A stretch of 64,000 bases of DNA from Chitinophaga sp. GbtcB8 (GCF_019091455.1 NZ_JAGXJN010000036.1:1-64000); one strand, 5' to 3'. Numbered from the stretch's first letter, positions 1-8,726 are shown. The notes: a model not told the origin generated them from the letters alone. Numbers and translations are program-made.

Positions 1-175
1 CGTGCAGAATGCGGCGCTGTACCGGTTTTAACCCGTCTTCCACACTGGGTACCGCACGCTCCAGTATTACATAGGAAGCGTAGTCCAGGAACCAGTTTTG
101 ATACATCCCACCTACGTGAATGATGTTGTGGAGGGATTCTTCTTCGTTTGGCAGATTAGTATTTTGATCGTCCAT
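1..175 (-). CDS. parC: DNA topoisomerase IV subunit A, N-terminal fragment
   Basis: The start codon is the ATG read on the minus strand at 175-173. The gene runs off the left edge, so only about 58 codons are seen. The visible peptide contains FLDYASYVILERAVP followed by VEDGLKPVQRRIL, the conserved N-terminus of type IIA topoisomerase A subunits (GyrA/ParC). This subunit carries the catalytic tyrosine (outside the window), cuts and rejoins DNA, and decatenates chromosomes with ParE. ParE is encoded on the same strand at 2052-3959, which supports ParC rather than GyrA. The acidic tail before the core (NLPNEEESLHN) is usual for Bacteroidota ParC. Confidence 0.9.
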   Translation of the reverse strand, partial: MDDQNTNLPNEEESLHNIIHVGGMYQNWFLDYASYVILERAVPSVEDGLKPVQRRILH

Positions 176-183
176 ATGTCAAT

Positions 184-289
184 TTTGAATGTAAAATGTA
201 AAATGATAAATATTAAATGTAAAAGTCGGAAGATGCACTTCATTGAAATGTATATATCTTCCTTTTACACGTTTCATTTACATTTTATA
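184..289. repeat. 7-bp tandem repeat, GTAAAAT class, two opposed arms
   Basis: Six in-phase heptamers occupy 184-225 (variants of GTAAAAT, ending in GTAAAAG at 219-225). An opposed arm begins with CTTTTAC at 262-268 and continues in 7-bp steps to about 289, crossing the stop codon (287-285) of the neighbouring four-helix-bundle gene. The arms are complementary and could fold. A third arm of the same class lies at 682-716. Confidence 0.75.
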
Positions 290-647
290 TTATTTCTTTT
301 TGCTGTTTCAACACTTGCATTAAAATTGCCACTAATTGTGTACATTCTGCTAAAACAGCGGATTCTTTAGAATGATCCAACATTTTTCTTTTCTCTATTA
401 TCTTCATATTTATCTGAGACTCTCTCAATTCTTTTAATGCAATCTTCATTTTATGAATAAAATCATTCTTTGATTCTGCTGCTTGTGCCTCACCATATAT
501 TAGTGCAGGTGCAGTGCCACTTCTTACTAATTGATTTGCGAGATGAATACCCCCTCTATTATTGGGTAATAGTTCCACTAGCTCTAATACTCTTACGGCA
601 AAATCAATTAATCTTCCTTCCAGATTATACTTTCTAATTTCATTCAT
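285..647 (-). CDS. four-helix bundle protein (S23/IVP family)
   Basis: The 120-residue protein is almost wholly helical by composition. It has the family signatures of the four-helix-bundle proteins first known from 23S rRNA intervening sequences: NNRGGIHLANQLVRSGTA near residues 29-46, then ESKNDFIHKMKIALKELRES near 58-77. The molecular role of free-standing members is unknown. The family is related in fold to the Avd accessory protein of diversity-generating retroelements, but no reverse transcriptase is seen here. The gene is visibly richer in A and T than the flanking parC and cupin genes. It is bracketed by opposed heptamer arrays (184-225 and 682-716), so it looks like an inserted cassette between housekeeping genes. 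Length is normal for the family. Confidence 0.85.
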   Translation of the reverse strand: MNEIRKYNLEGRLIDFAVRVLELVELLPNNRGGIHLANQLVRSGTAPALIYGEAQAAESKNDFIHKMKIALKELRESQINMKIIEKRKMLDHSKESAVLAECTQLVAILMQVLKQQKEII

Positions 648-681
648 TGGGTAACAATTTTAGATGAAGTATTTCTTTATC

Positions 682-716
682 CTTTTACATTTTACATTTA
701 TTATTTTACATTTATC
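682..716. repeat. 7-bp tandem repeat, GTAAAAT class, far arm
   Basis: Five in-phase heptamers start with CTTTTAC at 682-688 and end with ATTTATC at 710-716. The reverse complement matches the array at 184-225: both begin with GAAT, end with GTAAAAG, and use the same interior words in another order. The array contains the stop codon of the cupin gene (703-701). Confidence 0.75.
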
Positions 717-1102
717 ATTCTCTCAAATTCCTCCCGCCAGATCCTTACGGAATCCTGCTGTACATCGGCAATGGAGTTCATTTCTATTAACGCACAATCC
801 GTAACCGCTACCAGCTGGTGCCAGATGTTTATGGCTACTTCCACCCTTGCCGGCGCTGTGATGGGCGTTACGCGTATTTCCTTTTCACCCAGCGGGCACC
901 AGTGCAGCTCCGCCTGCCCCGTCATTACAAAAAGTATCTCCGGGTTCTTGTAAGCGCTTTTTCCTTCATGGTAATGCTGGCCGCTGCTGCTGCCGGCTTT
1001 GCGGAAGCACATCATAAAATCACCGGTACGGTCAGCGCTCCAGATGTAATTGGCGCCCCGCTCATCCTGCCCTAATAATTCCAAAGGTGTTACCGTTACC
1101 AT
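701..1102 (-). CDS. cupin-like (RmlC-fold) protein
   Basis: This 133-residue protein has a cupin-type core: HYHEGKSAYKNPEILFV near residues 43-59, then a conserved GQAELHW segment and a second strand region ending in NIWHQLVAV. The histidines HYHE and later WHQ could bind a metal or ligand. Similar small cupins are found beside sugar-nucleotide or polysaccharide genes, but nothing here fixes a substrate. It is followed after 11 bp by the DUF1835 gene on the same strand, so the two are probably co-transcribed. Its 3' end lies in a heptamer repeat array. The family call is fairly firm; no specific function is assigned. Confidence 0.65.
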   Translation of the reverse strand: MVTVTPLELLGQDERGANYIWSADRTGDFMMCFRKAGSSSGQHYHEGKSAYKNPEILFVMTGQAELHWCPLGEKEIRVTPITAPARVEVAINIWHQLVAVTDCALIEMNSIADVQQDSVRIWREEFERMINVK

Positions 1103-1113
1103 AAGTATATTAT

Positions 1114-1998
1114 TTATTCTGCTGCCGGTTCCGCTGGTTCTGCAGGCGCTTCTTCCCCGCCACCCGGCAATTTCACTTCAAAATCCTTCATCGTCTTCAG
1201 CTCTCCCCTGCTTTCCAGCTGCCCTTCTTTTATCAGCTCTTTCAGGCGCCAGGCAAGATACTGATCCAGCACCGGGTATTTTAATTTACCGGTTACCTGT
1301 CCTACTACCTTGGCGGCTTTCTGAAATTCTTTAGTGCTTTGCTGCAGCAGCTCTTTATCATAGTGCACAGCAGGTTCCCCTTTTATTTTTTTGCCCCCTT
1401 CCAGCAGGCGTATGCCGGCATTCTCGTTCATTAAACGGTGCCATTCATCGCCATCCAGCTCAAACTCCGCCAGGGATACCGGGCGGGCCAGCTTTTTAGC
1501 TTTCAGGAATTCTTTGGGTAATATCTGGTGCAGGTGGGTAGGATAAAACACTGCATTCTTCTCATTCAGGAAAGGCAGGTTGTTCAGGTAAATGATGTGT
1601 ATACGGCCTGCAAAATCATACAGCTGACTTACCAGCCAGTAATACCCACATACATCGCGGGCATTTTGCCCTGCCCATATCCATACTTCCTGCTCCGGTT
1701 CTGCTTTTAAAAGGGCTTTTAACTGTTTCGCCAGTTCAGCATCTGCCCAGGGCTCTTCTTCTGCGGGCGGCGCTGTTTCCTCCGCAGCGGCAGCTACCGG
1801 CTGTGGTTGTAAGCCGGCCAGCTGTTGCCACCATTGGCGGCGGTTCGACTGCCCATCTTTAGTATCCAGTATAAATAAAGGGCCTACAGAAAGGTCATCC
1901 TCAAAACAAAGTATTTCCCCGCTTAATTTTTCGTCCAGTTCAAAAGCGGCTGCCAGCACCGGTTTGGAGGCCTGTCCGAATACGATATGTAATAACAT
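1114..1998 (-). CDS. DUF1835 domain-containing protein
   Basis: The 294-residue protein opens with LLHIVFGQASKPVLAAAF and then ILCFEDDLSVGPLF (about residues 31-44), the signature of the DUF1835 N-terminal domain. A second part with WAGQNARDVCGYYWL (near 110) and a helical C-terminal region follow. The protein has a low-complexity Ala/Glu stretch near residues 85-105 and an Ala/Pro/Glu-rich tail, and looks cytoplasmic (no signal peptide). Function is unknown for the family. It sits 53 bp after parE on the same strand and 11 bp before the cupin gene, so it may be read from the parE promoter. Confidence 0.75.
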   Translation of the reverse strand: MLLHIVFGQASKPVLAAAFELDEKLSGEILCFEDDLSVGPLFILDTKDGQSNRRQWWQQLAGLQPQPVAAAAEETAPPAEEEPWADAELAKQLKALLKAEPEQEVWIWAGQNARDVCGYYWLVSQLYDFAGRIHIIYLNNLPFLNEKNAVFYPTHLHQILPKEFLKAKKLARPVSLAEFELDGDEWHRLMNENAGIRLLEGGKKIKGEPAVHYDKELLQQSTKEFQKAAKVVGQVTGKLKYPVLDQYLAWRLKELIKEGQLESRGELKTMKDFEVKLPGGGEEAPAEPAEPAAE

Positions 1999-2032
1999 TA
2001 ATTAAAAATTTGTTTAAGAATTAATAATCAAG

Positions 2033-2053
2033 GTTCATTCTTCATTATTAATT
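2033..2053. repeat. 7-bp repeat, TAATTAC/TTCATT class
   Basis: Three in-phase heptamers (GTTCATT, CTTCATT, ATTAATT) lie between the DUF1835 gene and parE and touch the parE stop codon. An AT-rich stretch at 1999-2027 has related opposed words but weaker phase. This word class also occurs at 35855-35974, 45700-45727 and 53425-53459. Confidence 0.5.
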
Positions 2054-3959
2054 ACTCGGCAACGAGATCTTTCTCGTACCTCAAATTGCTGATAATAAAC
2101 TCCTGCCGCGTTTGTGTATTCTTACCCATGTAATATTCCAGCAGCTTTTGAATGTGCACGTCTTTGGATAAGATGATCGGTTCCACCTTCATATCTTCCC
2201 CAATGAAACGGCCAAACTCCTGCGGTGATATCTCACCCAATCCTTTAAAGCGGGTGATCTCCGGTTTGCTGCCCAGCTTTTTCACCGCCTTTTGTTTTTC
2301 TTCCTCGCTGTAACAGTAAATGGTTTCCTGTTTATTCCGCACACGGAACAACGGTGTGTCCAGGATATATACGTGCCCGTTCTTCACCAGGTCAGGGAAG
2401 AACTGCAAAAAGAAAGTAAGCAGCAGTAAGCGGATGTGCATACCATCCACATCAGCATCGGTAGCTACCACAATTTTGTTATATCGCAGGCCTTCCAGCC
2501 CTTCCTCAATATTCAGCGCATGCTGCAGCAGGTTAAACTCTTCATTCTCGTACACGATCTTTTTGGTAAGGCCAAAGCTGTTCAGCGGTTTACCACGCAG
2601 GCTGAATACCGCCTGTGTTTCCACGTTGCGGGATTTGGTAATGGAGCCACTGGCGGAATCACCTTCCGTTATAAAGATGATCGTATCCAGGCGCCGGGCT
2701 TCCTGCTCAATTTTTTCCTTACCGGTCAGCTCATCATTCAGGTGAAAACGGCAATCGCGCAGCTTACGGTTGTGCAGGTTGGCTTTTTTAGCCCGTTCAT
2801 TAGCCAGCTTTTTAATACCGGCCAGCTCCTTACGTTCCCGCTCGCTTTGCTCAATACGTTTTTTCATGGCCTCTGCTACCGTTGGGTTACGGTGCAGGTA
2901 ATCATCCAGGTGTTTACTTAAAAAGTCCAGTACAAATGCCTTCATAGAAGGGCCATTCTCAAATACGGTCAAAGAGCCCAGCTTGGTTTTTGTTTGTGAT
3001 TCAAATACCGGCTCCTGCACCCTTACAGATATAGCGGCGCAAATAGAGGCGCGTATATCCGTAGCGTCATAATCCTTTTTATAAAAATCACGTACGGTTT
3101 TTACAAAGGCTTCCCGGAAGGCTGCCAGGTGCGTACCCCCCTGGGTGGTGTGCTGCCCGTTCACAAAGGAATAATATTCCTCACCATACTGGTTTTCATG
3201 TGTTAAGGCTATTTCTATATCCTCCCCCTTCAGGTGAATGATGGGATAACGCAGATCGTCCGCATTGGTTTTACGCTGCAGCAGATCCAGCAAACCGTTT
3301 TTAGAAATGTATTTCTGCCCGTTGAAGCTGATAGTGAGCCCTGCGTTCAGAAAGCAGTAGTTCCAGATCTGGTTTTCCAGGAACTCCGGTATATAATGAT
3401 AGTTCTTAAAAACCGTATCATCCGGGGTAAAGGTTACCAGCGTACCATTGCTTTCATTGGTAGGGGCTTCTTTATGCTCTTTGGTAAGCACGCCGCGTTC
3501 AAACTCCGCTACTTTCATGCGGCCGTCGCGTATAGCAGTTACTTTAAAGTAGCTGCTCAGGGCATTCACCGCTTTGGTACCCACCCCGTTCAAACCTACC
3601 GACTTCTGGAAAGCTTTACTGTCGTACTTGGCGCCGGTATTGATCTTGCTCACTACATCCACCACTTTACCCAGCGGTATGCCGCGGCCATAGTCGCGCA
3701 CAGTTACGCTGTGCTCAGATACCTTAATGTCTACCTGCTTGCCAAAGCCCATGGTATGTTCGTCAATACAGTTATCTACCACCTCTTTAATAAGGATGTA
3801 AATACCGTCGTCCATACTGGTGCCATCCCCCAGTTTACCAATATACATACCCGGCCCCAGGCGAAGGTGCTCCCGCCAATCCAGCGAACGGATAGAGTCT
3901 TCTGTATAGGCCGCAAAAAGATCTTTATTGTCCTTTTCCGATTTGTCTGTAACTGCCAT
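2052..3959 (-). CDS. parE: DNA topoisomerase IV subunit B
   Basis: The 635-residue ATPase subunit partners ParC. The GHKL ATP-binding fold is seen as KEVVDNCIDE (about 58-67), DYGRGIP (89-95) and GLNGVGTKAVNAL (122-134). The TOPRIM metal-binding centre is EGDSASGS (432-439) and ATDADVDG (about 499-506). The C-terminus has the conserved RFKGLGE motif. Length fits the short ParE form rather than a longer GyrB. It lies on the same strand as parC with three small genes between. A good promoter is present upstream (4033-4063), giving a leader of about 70 nt. Confidence 0.95.
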   Translation of the reverse strand: MAVTDKSEKDNKDLFAAYTEDSIRSLDWREHLRLGPGMYIGKLGDGTSMDDGIYILIKEVVDNCIDEHTMGFGKQVDIKVSEHSVTVRDYGRGIPLGKVVDVVSKINTGAKYDSKAFQKSVGLNGVGTKAVNALSSYFKVTAIRDGRMKVAEFERGVLTKEHKEAPTNESNGTLVTFTPDDTVFKNYHYIPEFLENQIWNYCFLNAGLTISFNGQKYISKNGLLDLLQRKTNADDLRYPIIHLKGEDIEIALTHENQYGEEYYSFVNGQHTTQGGTHLAAFREAFVKTVRDFYKKDYDATDIRASICAAISVRVQEPVFESQTKTKLGSLTVFENGPSMKAFVLDFLSKHLDDYLHRNPTVAEAMKKRIEQSERERKELAGIKKLANERAKKANLHNRKLRDCRFHLNDELTGKEKIEQEARRLDTIIFITEGDSASGSITKSRNVETQAVFSLRGKPLNSFGLTKKIVYENEEFNLLQHALNIEEGLEGLRYNKIVVATDADVDGMHIRLLLLTFFLQFFPDLVKNGHVYILDTPLFRVRNKQETIYCYSEEEKQKAVKKLGSKPEITRFKGLGEISPQEFGRFIGEDMKVEPIILSKDVHIQKLLEYYMGKNTQTRQEFIISNLRYEKDLVAE

Positions 3960-4032
3960 ATATATATTAAAACATTTTCTACGTAAGGTTGCCGCAACGT
4001 TACTAAATCTTTTAGCAAAACCCGGTTACTGG

Positions 4033-4063
4033 CAAAAATAAAGGATTCAGGCTATCATCCCAA
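4033..4063 (-). promoter_or_regulatory. promoter for parE
   Basis: On the minus strand a TTG (4063-4061) is followed after 20 nt by TATTTTTG (4040-4033). This is a full match to the Bacteroidota -33 TTG and -7 TAnnTTTG consensus at the usual spacing. The parE start lies about 75 nt downstream. Confidence 0.65.
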
Positions 4064-4192
4064 GTATAAAGTTATTCACCGTGGATTTCTTTTGGTACCT
4101 AAATTTTTTTTTATGCAAACTATACTTTATATGAGAATTTAAATTATATTTACAGTCGTAGGTTCACAAGTACAAAACAAACGTCCTAATCT

Positions 4193-4348
4193 ATGAAAAC
4201 GCTATGCCTAATGCTGCTAATGGTAGTGCTGTCTGTGGCACTATTAGTAACGTTCCTGGTGAATCGGGAACAACGTTCCATGACTCGTTTGGGAGATACC
4301 TTCACAAAATTGCTTCGAAAATTTGATTCCTGGCAAATGATGCGGTAA
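4193..4348 (+). CDS. small single-pass membrane protein (51 aa)
   Basis: The reading frame runs from ATG at 4193 to TAA at 4346 and encodes 51 residues. It has a basic start (MKTL), a hydrophobic stretch at about residues 4-22 (LCLMLLMVVLSVALLVTFL) and a polar, basic tail ending WQMMR. It resembles the next small frame at 4492-4611: both start MKT, and both leave the membrane with LVN followed by charged residues (LVNREQRSM against LVNQKLQRME). No known family is recognised. The paired arrangement and shared pattern argue that both are real. Confidence 0.5.
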   Translation: MKTLCLMLLMVVLSVALLVTFLVNREQRSMTRLGDTFTKLLRKFDSWQMMR

Positions 4349-4491
4349 GTCTATTGTGAATTTTTTTTAGCGCGTGTGCTAAATCTAATTAGCCAACCAT
4401 CATTATTAAAATCGAGAGAGTAACTGACTGGCTGCTAACCCATTAATTAGCGCACGGTCAAAAAACCATAACTTCTTTAAACCCTATACCT

Positions 4492-4611
4492 ATGAAAACC
4501 GGTCTACTATTCAAATTGGCGTGTCTGCTTATTGCTTCCATGGTTTTGTTGGCGCATCTGGTAAACCAGAAGCTGCAAAGAATGGAGCGCGTGCGGGTGA
4601 GAAGAAAGTAG
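4492..4611 (+). CDS. small single-pass membrane protein (39 aa)
   Basis: ATG at 4492 to TAG at 4609 encodes 39 residues. MKTGLLFK is followed by a hydrophobic helix to about residue 23 and a strongly basic tail ending RVRVRRK. It resembles the preceding 51-residue frame, which is 143 bp upstream on the same strand. A terminator-like hairpin follows at 4646-4700, consistent with a short transcript that ends here. No family is recognised. Signal-anchor topology with a positive tail is inferred from composition only. Confidence 0.45.
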   Translation: MKTGLLFKLACLLIASMVLLAHLVNQKLQRMERVRVRRK

Positions 4612-4645
4612 CAGCGTCAAGCTATCCAATCTTAAACGAGCTGGG

Positions 4646-4700
4646 GCGGAAAGCCGGGGGTTCAGTCGGACTAACTCCTGTCTTTCCGCAACACTTTTTT
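4646..4700 (+). terminator. intrinsic terminator after the two small genes
   Basis: GCGGAAAG (4646-4653) pairs with CTTTCCGC (4682-4689), and a run of six T follows at 4695-4700. The loop is long (28 nt), so efficiency is uncertain. Confidence 0.5.
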
Positions 4701-4718
4701 AGGGAGGGAGTAAATGCA

Positions 4719-4819
4719 AAACGCTGAGTGCTTAACGCCGAACGCTAATGCAGCCGCCAGTATGTCCGTGCTCAAACATAACATAATCAGCGTTAAGCGT
4801 TCCGCCTTCAGCGTTCAGC
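4719..4819. repeat. 7-bp tandem repeat, AACGCT/AGCGTT class, two opposed arms
   Basis: The left arm 4719-4753 has five in-phase heptamers (AAACGCT, GAGTGCT and variants). The right arm 4785-4819 has five in opposite sense (GTTAAGC, GTTCAGC and variants). GCTTAAC on the left is complementary to GTTAAGC on the right. The array lies just beyond the 3' end of the response regulator gene (4832). Confidence 0.75.
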
Positions 4820-4831
4820 AGAATTCCGTAA

Positions 4832-5494
4832 TTATCTGTTGTAATACTTGTTCACCGCATCCGTACGGCTTCTTACGTGCAGCTTCTCATAAATGTTATG
4901 CACGTGCCTTCTTACCGTTTCAATACTGATATACAGATTGCTGGCTATTTCCTTGTACAGGAAACCTTTGGAGAGCTGATCCAGGATCTCTTTTTCCCGG
5001 GAGGTTAATGCTTCCAGCGCAGGGTTGGGTTTGGCCTGCTTCTGGAAATAGGCTACTACACGCCGGGCTATTTGTGAGCTCATGGGAGAACCGCCTTCAT
5101 GTACATCGCGGATAGCTTCCAGCAGCTCGCCAGGTGAGGTTTTTTTGAGGATATAACCACTGGCGCCTGCTTCCAGGGCCTGGAATATTTTATCGTCATC
5201 TTCGTACACCGTCAGCATCATAAACTGCATATCAGGATGCTCCGCTTTCAAACGCGCTATGCACTCAATCCCATTCATACCGCCAGGCAGGTTAAAATCC
5301 ATCAGCGCTACGTTGGGCAGCAGGTTAGGGATTTGCTCCACAGCCGTTTCTCCGTTATTAAAGGTACCTACGCAGGCATAACCATCAGAACCGTTAATCA
5401 GTAACTCCATAGCAGTACGGATATCATGATTATCCTCCACAATAGCTACCGAAATGATGTCCATGCTGTCCTGGGATTTCTTTTTTGAGTACAC
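4832..5494 (-). CDS. LuxR/NarL-type response regulator
   Basis: The 220-residue protein has a receiver domain followed by a DNA-binding helix-turn-helix. The acidic pair is E20-D21, the phosphoacceptor aspartate is D66 in NVALMDFNLPG, and a conserved lysine follows in GYILKKTSP. The C-terminal LuxR domain begins LTSREKEILDQLSKG and has ETVRRHVHNIYEKL as the recognition region. An alternative ATG at 5464 would start the protein directly at the receiver fold (MDIISVAIVED) and may be the real start. It lies 68 bp after the sensor kinase gene on the same strand, so the two form a two-component pair. Confidence 0.9.
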   Translation of the reverse strand: MYSKKKSQDSMDIISVAIVEDNHDIRTAMELLINGSDGYACVGTFNNGETAVEQIPNLLPNVALMDFNLPGGMNGIECIARLKAEHPDMQFMMLTVYEDDDKIFQALEAGASGYILKKTSPGELLEAIRDVHEGGSPMSSQIARRVVAYFQKQAKPNPALEALTSREKEILDQLSKGFLYKEIASNLYISIETVRRHVHNIYEKLHVRSRTDAVNKYYNR

Positions 5495-5562
5495 AGTTAT
5501 TGAGTTTTACTTAGCGAATACGATGCAATTACTTAACACGAAAATGTGATACCAAAGGTAGA

Positions 5563-8500
5563 TCAATTTAACGGGATATCGAGAAAAACTATGGTTCCAT
5601 TGTTGGAGGTTATATCTGCATGGCCGCCTACAGACTGCATGCGTTTCTGGATATTTTTTAATCCATTACCGAATAACCGTACTTTTTCCTGGTCAAATCC
5701 TTTTCCGTTATCTTTTATCAATATGGTCATGTGTTGCTGCATCTCAATTTCTATGATCACTTCTGTTGCCTTGGCGTGTTTTACTACGTTGTGCAACGAT
5801 TCTTTTACCGCTAAATAAATATTACGGCGCGTGCCGCCGCTGAGCTTAATATTGGGTATGCTTTCCGGTATGTAAAACTGCTGCGTAATGTGTGCGTGCT
5901 CCAGGAAATCTGCCGCAAAGCTGCGCATGTAGGCGATCAGGTTTTCGAGGGAATCATTGGATGAGTTCATAGCCCAGATGATCTCGCTCATCTTATCTAT
6001 CATCTCACCGGCTGCGTCCGAAATCCGCTCTATCTCATTAGTTTGCGCAGGGTCTTGTATCTTCCGTTTGGCAATTTCACTTAACAGGCGTATCGTGGAT
6101 AGTCCGGAGCCAAGATCGTCATGCATATCGCTTGAAATGCGCGCCCGCTCCTGGTCTACAGCCTGCTCTTTTTCCAGCTTCAGTTTTTCATGACGTATTT
6201 TATAATCAAGATACAAAGTAGAAAAATAATAAGCAATGCCTAACAATAGTAATAACAATAAAAATCTGAACCACAAAGATTGCCAGAAAGGTATGCGTAT
6301 CACTATTTCCAGCGTGGTAGGCGCGGTATTCCAGATATCGTCATTGTTAGAAGCCCTAACATTAAAAGTATAGGTGCCCGGGCGCAGGTTGGTATACCTG
6401 GCCATACGGAACGTACCGGCCGATACCCACTCTTCATCCGCCCCTTCCAGCTTATACTGCACCTTGTTCTTCAAAGGGTTGGTATATTCCAGCGGTACAA
6501 ATTCTATGGCAATGGTGTTCTGGTTATAGGGCAGCTCAATATGGTGCAGCAGGGAAATGGCTGTGTCTGATTCATAAGGCCGGTCCAGCACCTCCATACG
6601 TTTAATAACTACTTTAGGTACAAAGGGGTTGGGGCGGAAATTGCGCGGGTAAAACCCGTTCACCCCGCGTATGCCGCCAAAGAACAGCTCGCCGTCAACA
6701 GATTTAAAATAGGCGCCGGTATTAAACTCATTGGATTGCAGCCCATCTTCATGATTAAAGGTGGTGATCTCATTGGTCACCGGGTTTATCTGCGATAAAC
6801 CTTTGTTATGGCTTACCCATATACGGTCCCGGTCATCTAACAGCACCCCGTAAAAGAAATCATTCACCAGCACCGGGAAATCATAGCTGTTGTAATGCTG
6901 CACCTGCTGGTAATTGGCATCCAGTATGAACAAACCACGGCTGGTGGCTACCAGCAGCTGTTTATGTGCATTTTTGTTAATCCCTTTTACAATAGTGCCG
7001 GTAGGTAATGGTACTATGCGCCAGTGGGTATTACCTACATCTTTAACATACAGATTAGCCTGTGTACCAATGTATTGGTTACCCAGGTAATCTTCAAAAT
7101 AACAGTTCAGGATCTCATTCGGGAACTGGTGCACCAGCGAGGCGTGGTATTTATTATTCCCCCGCTCATCCGGGCTAATGGATAACAGGTATTCCCCGTA
7201 AGGGAAATACACTTCGCCATTCACCCGGCGGAACATAAAGGGCGTATAGTTCTCCTCCTGCGGGGGCAGGCCCAGTGAATCTACCACGGGAGTCAGGTTC
7301 TCAAACTTTTTGTTTTGCACATTCAGCAGCCCCAGGTAGCGGCCCTCAAAATGGATCCACAGGTATTTATAGTTTTCTCTGCAAATAGCATTCACGGTAT
7401 TGGCCGGGAACACTGTATGGCCCTCTGTATTGGAAATGCGTTCTATAAAACGGCCGCCTTCCTCGTAAATATCCAGCCCGTCGCGCCACAAGCCTATGTA
7501 TAGCTTGCCATCGTCATGCTTGTAAATAGACCGCACCATGTTATGCGATATAAAAGGAGAGCGGTAAAGGTTAAATACCTTTTTATGCGGGGAGTATTTT
7601 TTTATGCCGTCCCCATTGGTGCCTACCCACATATTATCGGCCGCATCGCGATACAGGTAGCGCACACTGTTCAGAGAGCGGGTTTCAAAGGTGTTAAAGG
7701 TGGTAATATGCTGTATCACCTCATTGCGGCGGATGGTGTATATCAATACGCCATCACTGCCGCCTATCCATACATTACCATTATGGTCCAGCTCCATAAC
7801 CACCGGCTCAAACTGCACGCCTTTATCATCGTACTCATTGATTAACAGGTCGGTGTACTTGTGCTGCTTTTTATTGAACATCACAATATGGCCGGGGCTG
7901 GCAATGATCATGGAATCAGCATTCAGGTTACGCAGCACCGGTGTTTGGCCTATACCCGGCAGGCAGTAGGTGGAGAGGCGCAGATCGCGCGTGTTTAAGG
8001 ACATCAGCTCACCCGGTTCAAAGTTCATCCATATCAGGTGGCCATCCATTAACAGGTCAGTGGGTGCCAGTCCCCGTTTTGCAAATTGCGGCGGGTACAG
8101 GATAATGCGTTTGATGGTGTAAGAGCGGCTATCCAGCACATATACCCCTTTCAGCGGGCGCCACACCCATAGCTGGTGTGTGGTGGTATCCTCCCCCAGG
8201 ATCTTGAATTTCACGGAACGGTCGCGTTCCTGCTCATTCACATAGCTGGTATCTTCCATTACCTGCTGAAAGGTGTTGCGGTAAGGATCGTATAAGCTAA
8301 TGCCGTTATTATGCGCCAGCAGCAGCTGCCCCCGGCTGTTCTTATAAAAACCGTATCCTTTGTAACCCTTCAGATCAAACCGGTTAATGACTGCACGTAC
8401 CCCGCTGGAGCTGCTGGCCACCAGGTTGCCCTTGCCCTCCCCTGCCTTGTTCTGCTCGCTTGTTTTGTAACGGTATTCATTAAACACATAACCATCAAAG

Positions 8501-8706
8501 CGGTTCACCCCATCACGGTTGGCAATCCACATAAACCCCTGGTTATCTTGTATAATATCGCTTACATAACTTTGAGAAAGGCCTTCATTTACGCTGTAGG
8601 CATCAAATATATACCTCCCCTCCTGCGCAAACAGAGTTTTCATTACAAAAACAAATAAGGCAAGTAACTGCAGTTTCTTTTTTATCTGGGATGGTAAATA
8701 GCGCAC
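5563..8706 (-). CDS. beta-propeller sensor histidine kinase (HisKA_3 type)
   Basis: The 1047-residue membrane kinase has a signal segment (KKKLQLLALFVFVMKTLFA, about 9-27) and a long periplasmic region with two-component propeller repeats (for example YVSDIIQDNQGFMWIANRDG near 46-65). A Y_Y_Y-like domain near 720-790 (GADEEW, NLRPGTYTFNVRASN) and a membrane helix at about 808-831 follow. The HisKA_3 site is MHDDLGSGLS with H862, and the ATP domain contains LHNVVKHA and DNGKGF. The start is GTG at 8706: the first ATG (codon 22) would cut the signal segment. A TATATTTG box lies about 20 nt upstream. It probably phosphorylates the adjacent NarL-type regulator in response to an unknown extracellular signal. 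Confidence 0.9.
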   Translation of the reverse strand: MRYLPSQIKKKLQLLALFVFVMKTLFAQEGRYIFDAYSVNEGLSQSYVSDIIQDNQGFMWIANRDGVNRFDGYVFNEYRYKTSEQNKAGEGKGNLVASSSSGVRAVINRFDLKGYKGYGFYKNSRGQLLLAHNNGISLYDPYRNTFQQVMEDTSYVNEQERDRSVKFKILGEDTTTHQLWVWRPLKGVYVLDSRSYTIKRIILYPPQFAKRGLAPTDLLMDGHLIWMNFEPGELMSLNTRDLRLSTYCLPGIGQTPVLRNLNADSMIIASPGHIVMFNKKQHKYTDLLINEYDDKGVQFEPVVMELDHNGNVWIGGSDGVLIYTIRRNEVIQHITTFNTFETRSLNSVRYLYRDAADNMWVGTNGDGIKKYSPHKKVFNLYRSPFISHNMVRSIYKHDDGKLYIGLWRDGLDIYEEGGRFIERISNTEGHTVFPANTVNAICRENYKYLWIHFEGRYLGLLNVQNKKFENLTPVVDSLGLPPQEENYTPFMFRRVNGEVYFPYGEYLLSISPDERGNNKYHASLVHQFPNEILNCYFEDYLGNQYIGTQANLYVKDVGNTHWRIVPLPTGTIVKGINKNAHKQLLVATSRGLFILDANYQQVQHYNSYDFPVLVNDFFYGVLLDDRDRIWVSHNKGLSQINPVTNEITTFNHEDGLQSNEFNTGAYFKSVDGELFFGGIRGVNGFYPRNFRPNPFVPKVVIKRMEVLDRPYESDTAISLLHHIELPYNQNTIAIEFVPLEYTNPLKNKVQYKLEGADEEWVSAGTFRMARYTNLRPGTYTFNVRASNNDDIWNTAPTTLEIVIRIPFWQSLWFRFLLLLLLLGIAYYFSTLYLDYKIRHEKLKLEKEQAVDQERARISSDMHDDLGSGLSTIRLLSEIAKRKIQDPAQTNEIERISDAAGEMIDKMSEIIWAMNSSNDSLENLIAYMRSFAADFLEHAHITQQFYIPESIPNIKLSGGTRRNIYLAVKESLHNVVKHAKATEVIIEIEMQQHMTILIKDNGKGFDQEKVRLFGNGLKNIQKRMQSVGGHADITSNNGTIVFLDIPLN

Positions 8707-8726
8707 TGATGCAGGTTAGTTGTTTG

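Noticed and set aside
285..647. Diversity-generating retroelement, suggested by the Avd-like fold
   Set aside because: No reverse transcriptase, template repeat or variable repeat is present nearby.
3234..3986. Long plus-strand frame opposite parE
   Set aside because: It is antisense to a clear topoisomerase gene, with no family pattern; similar long antisense frames occur opposite several genes because of codon bias.
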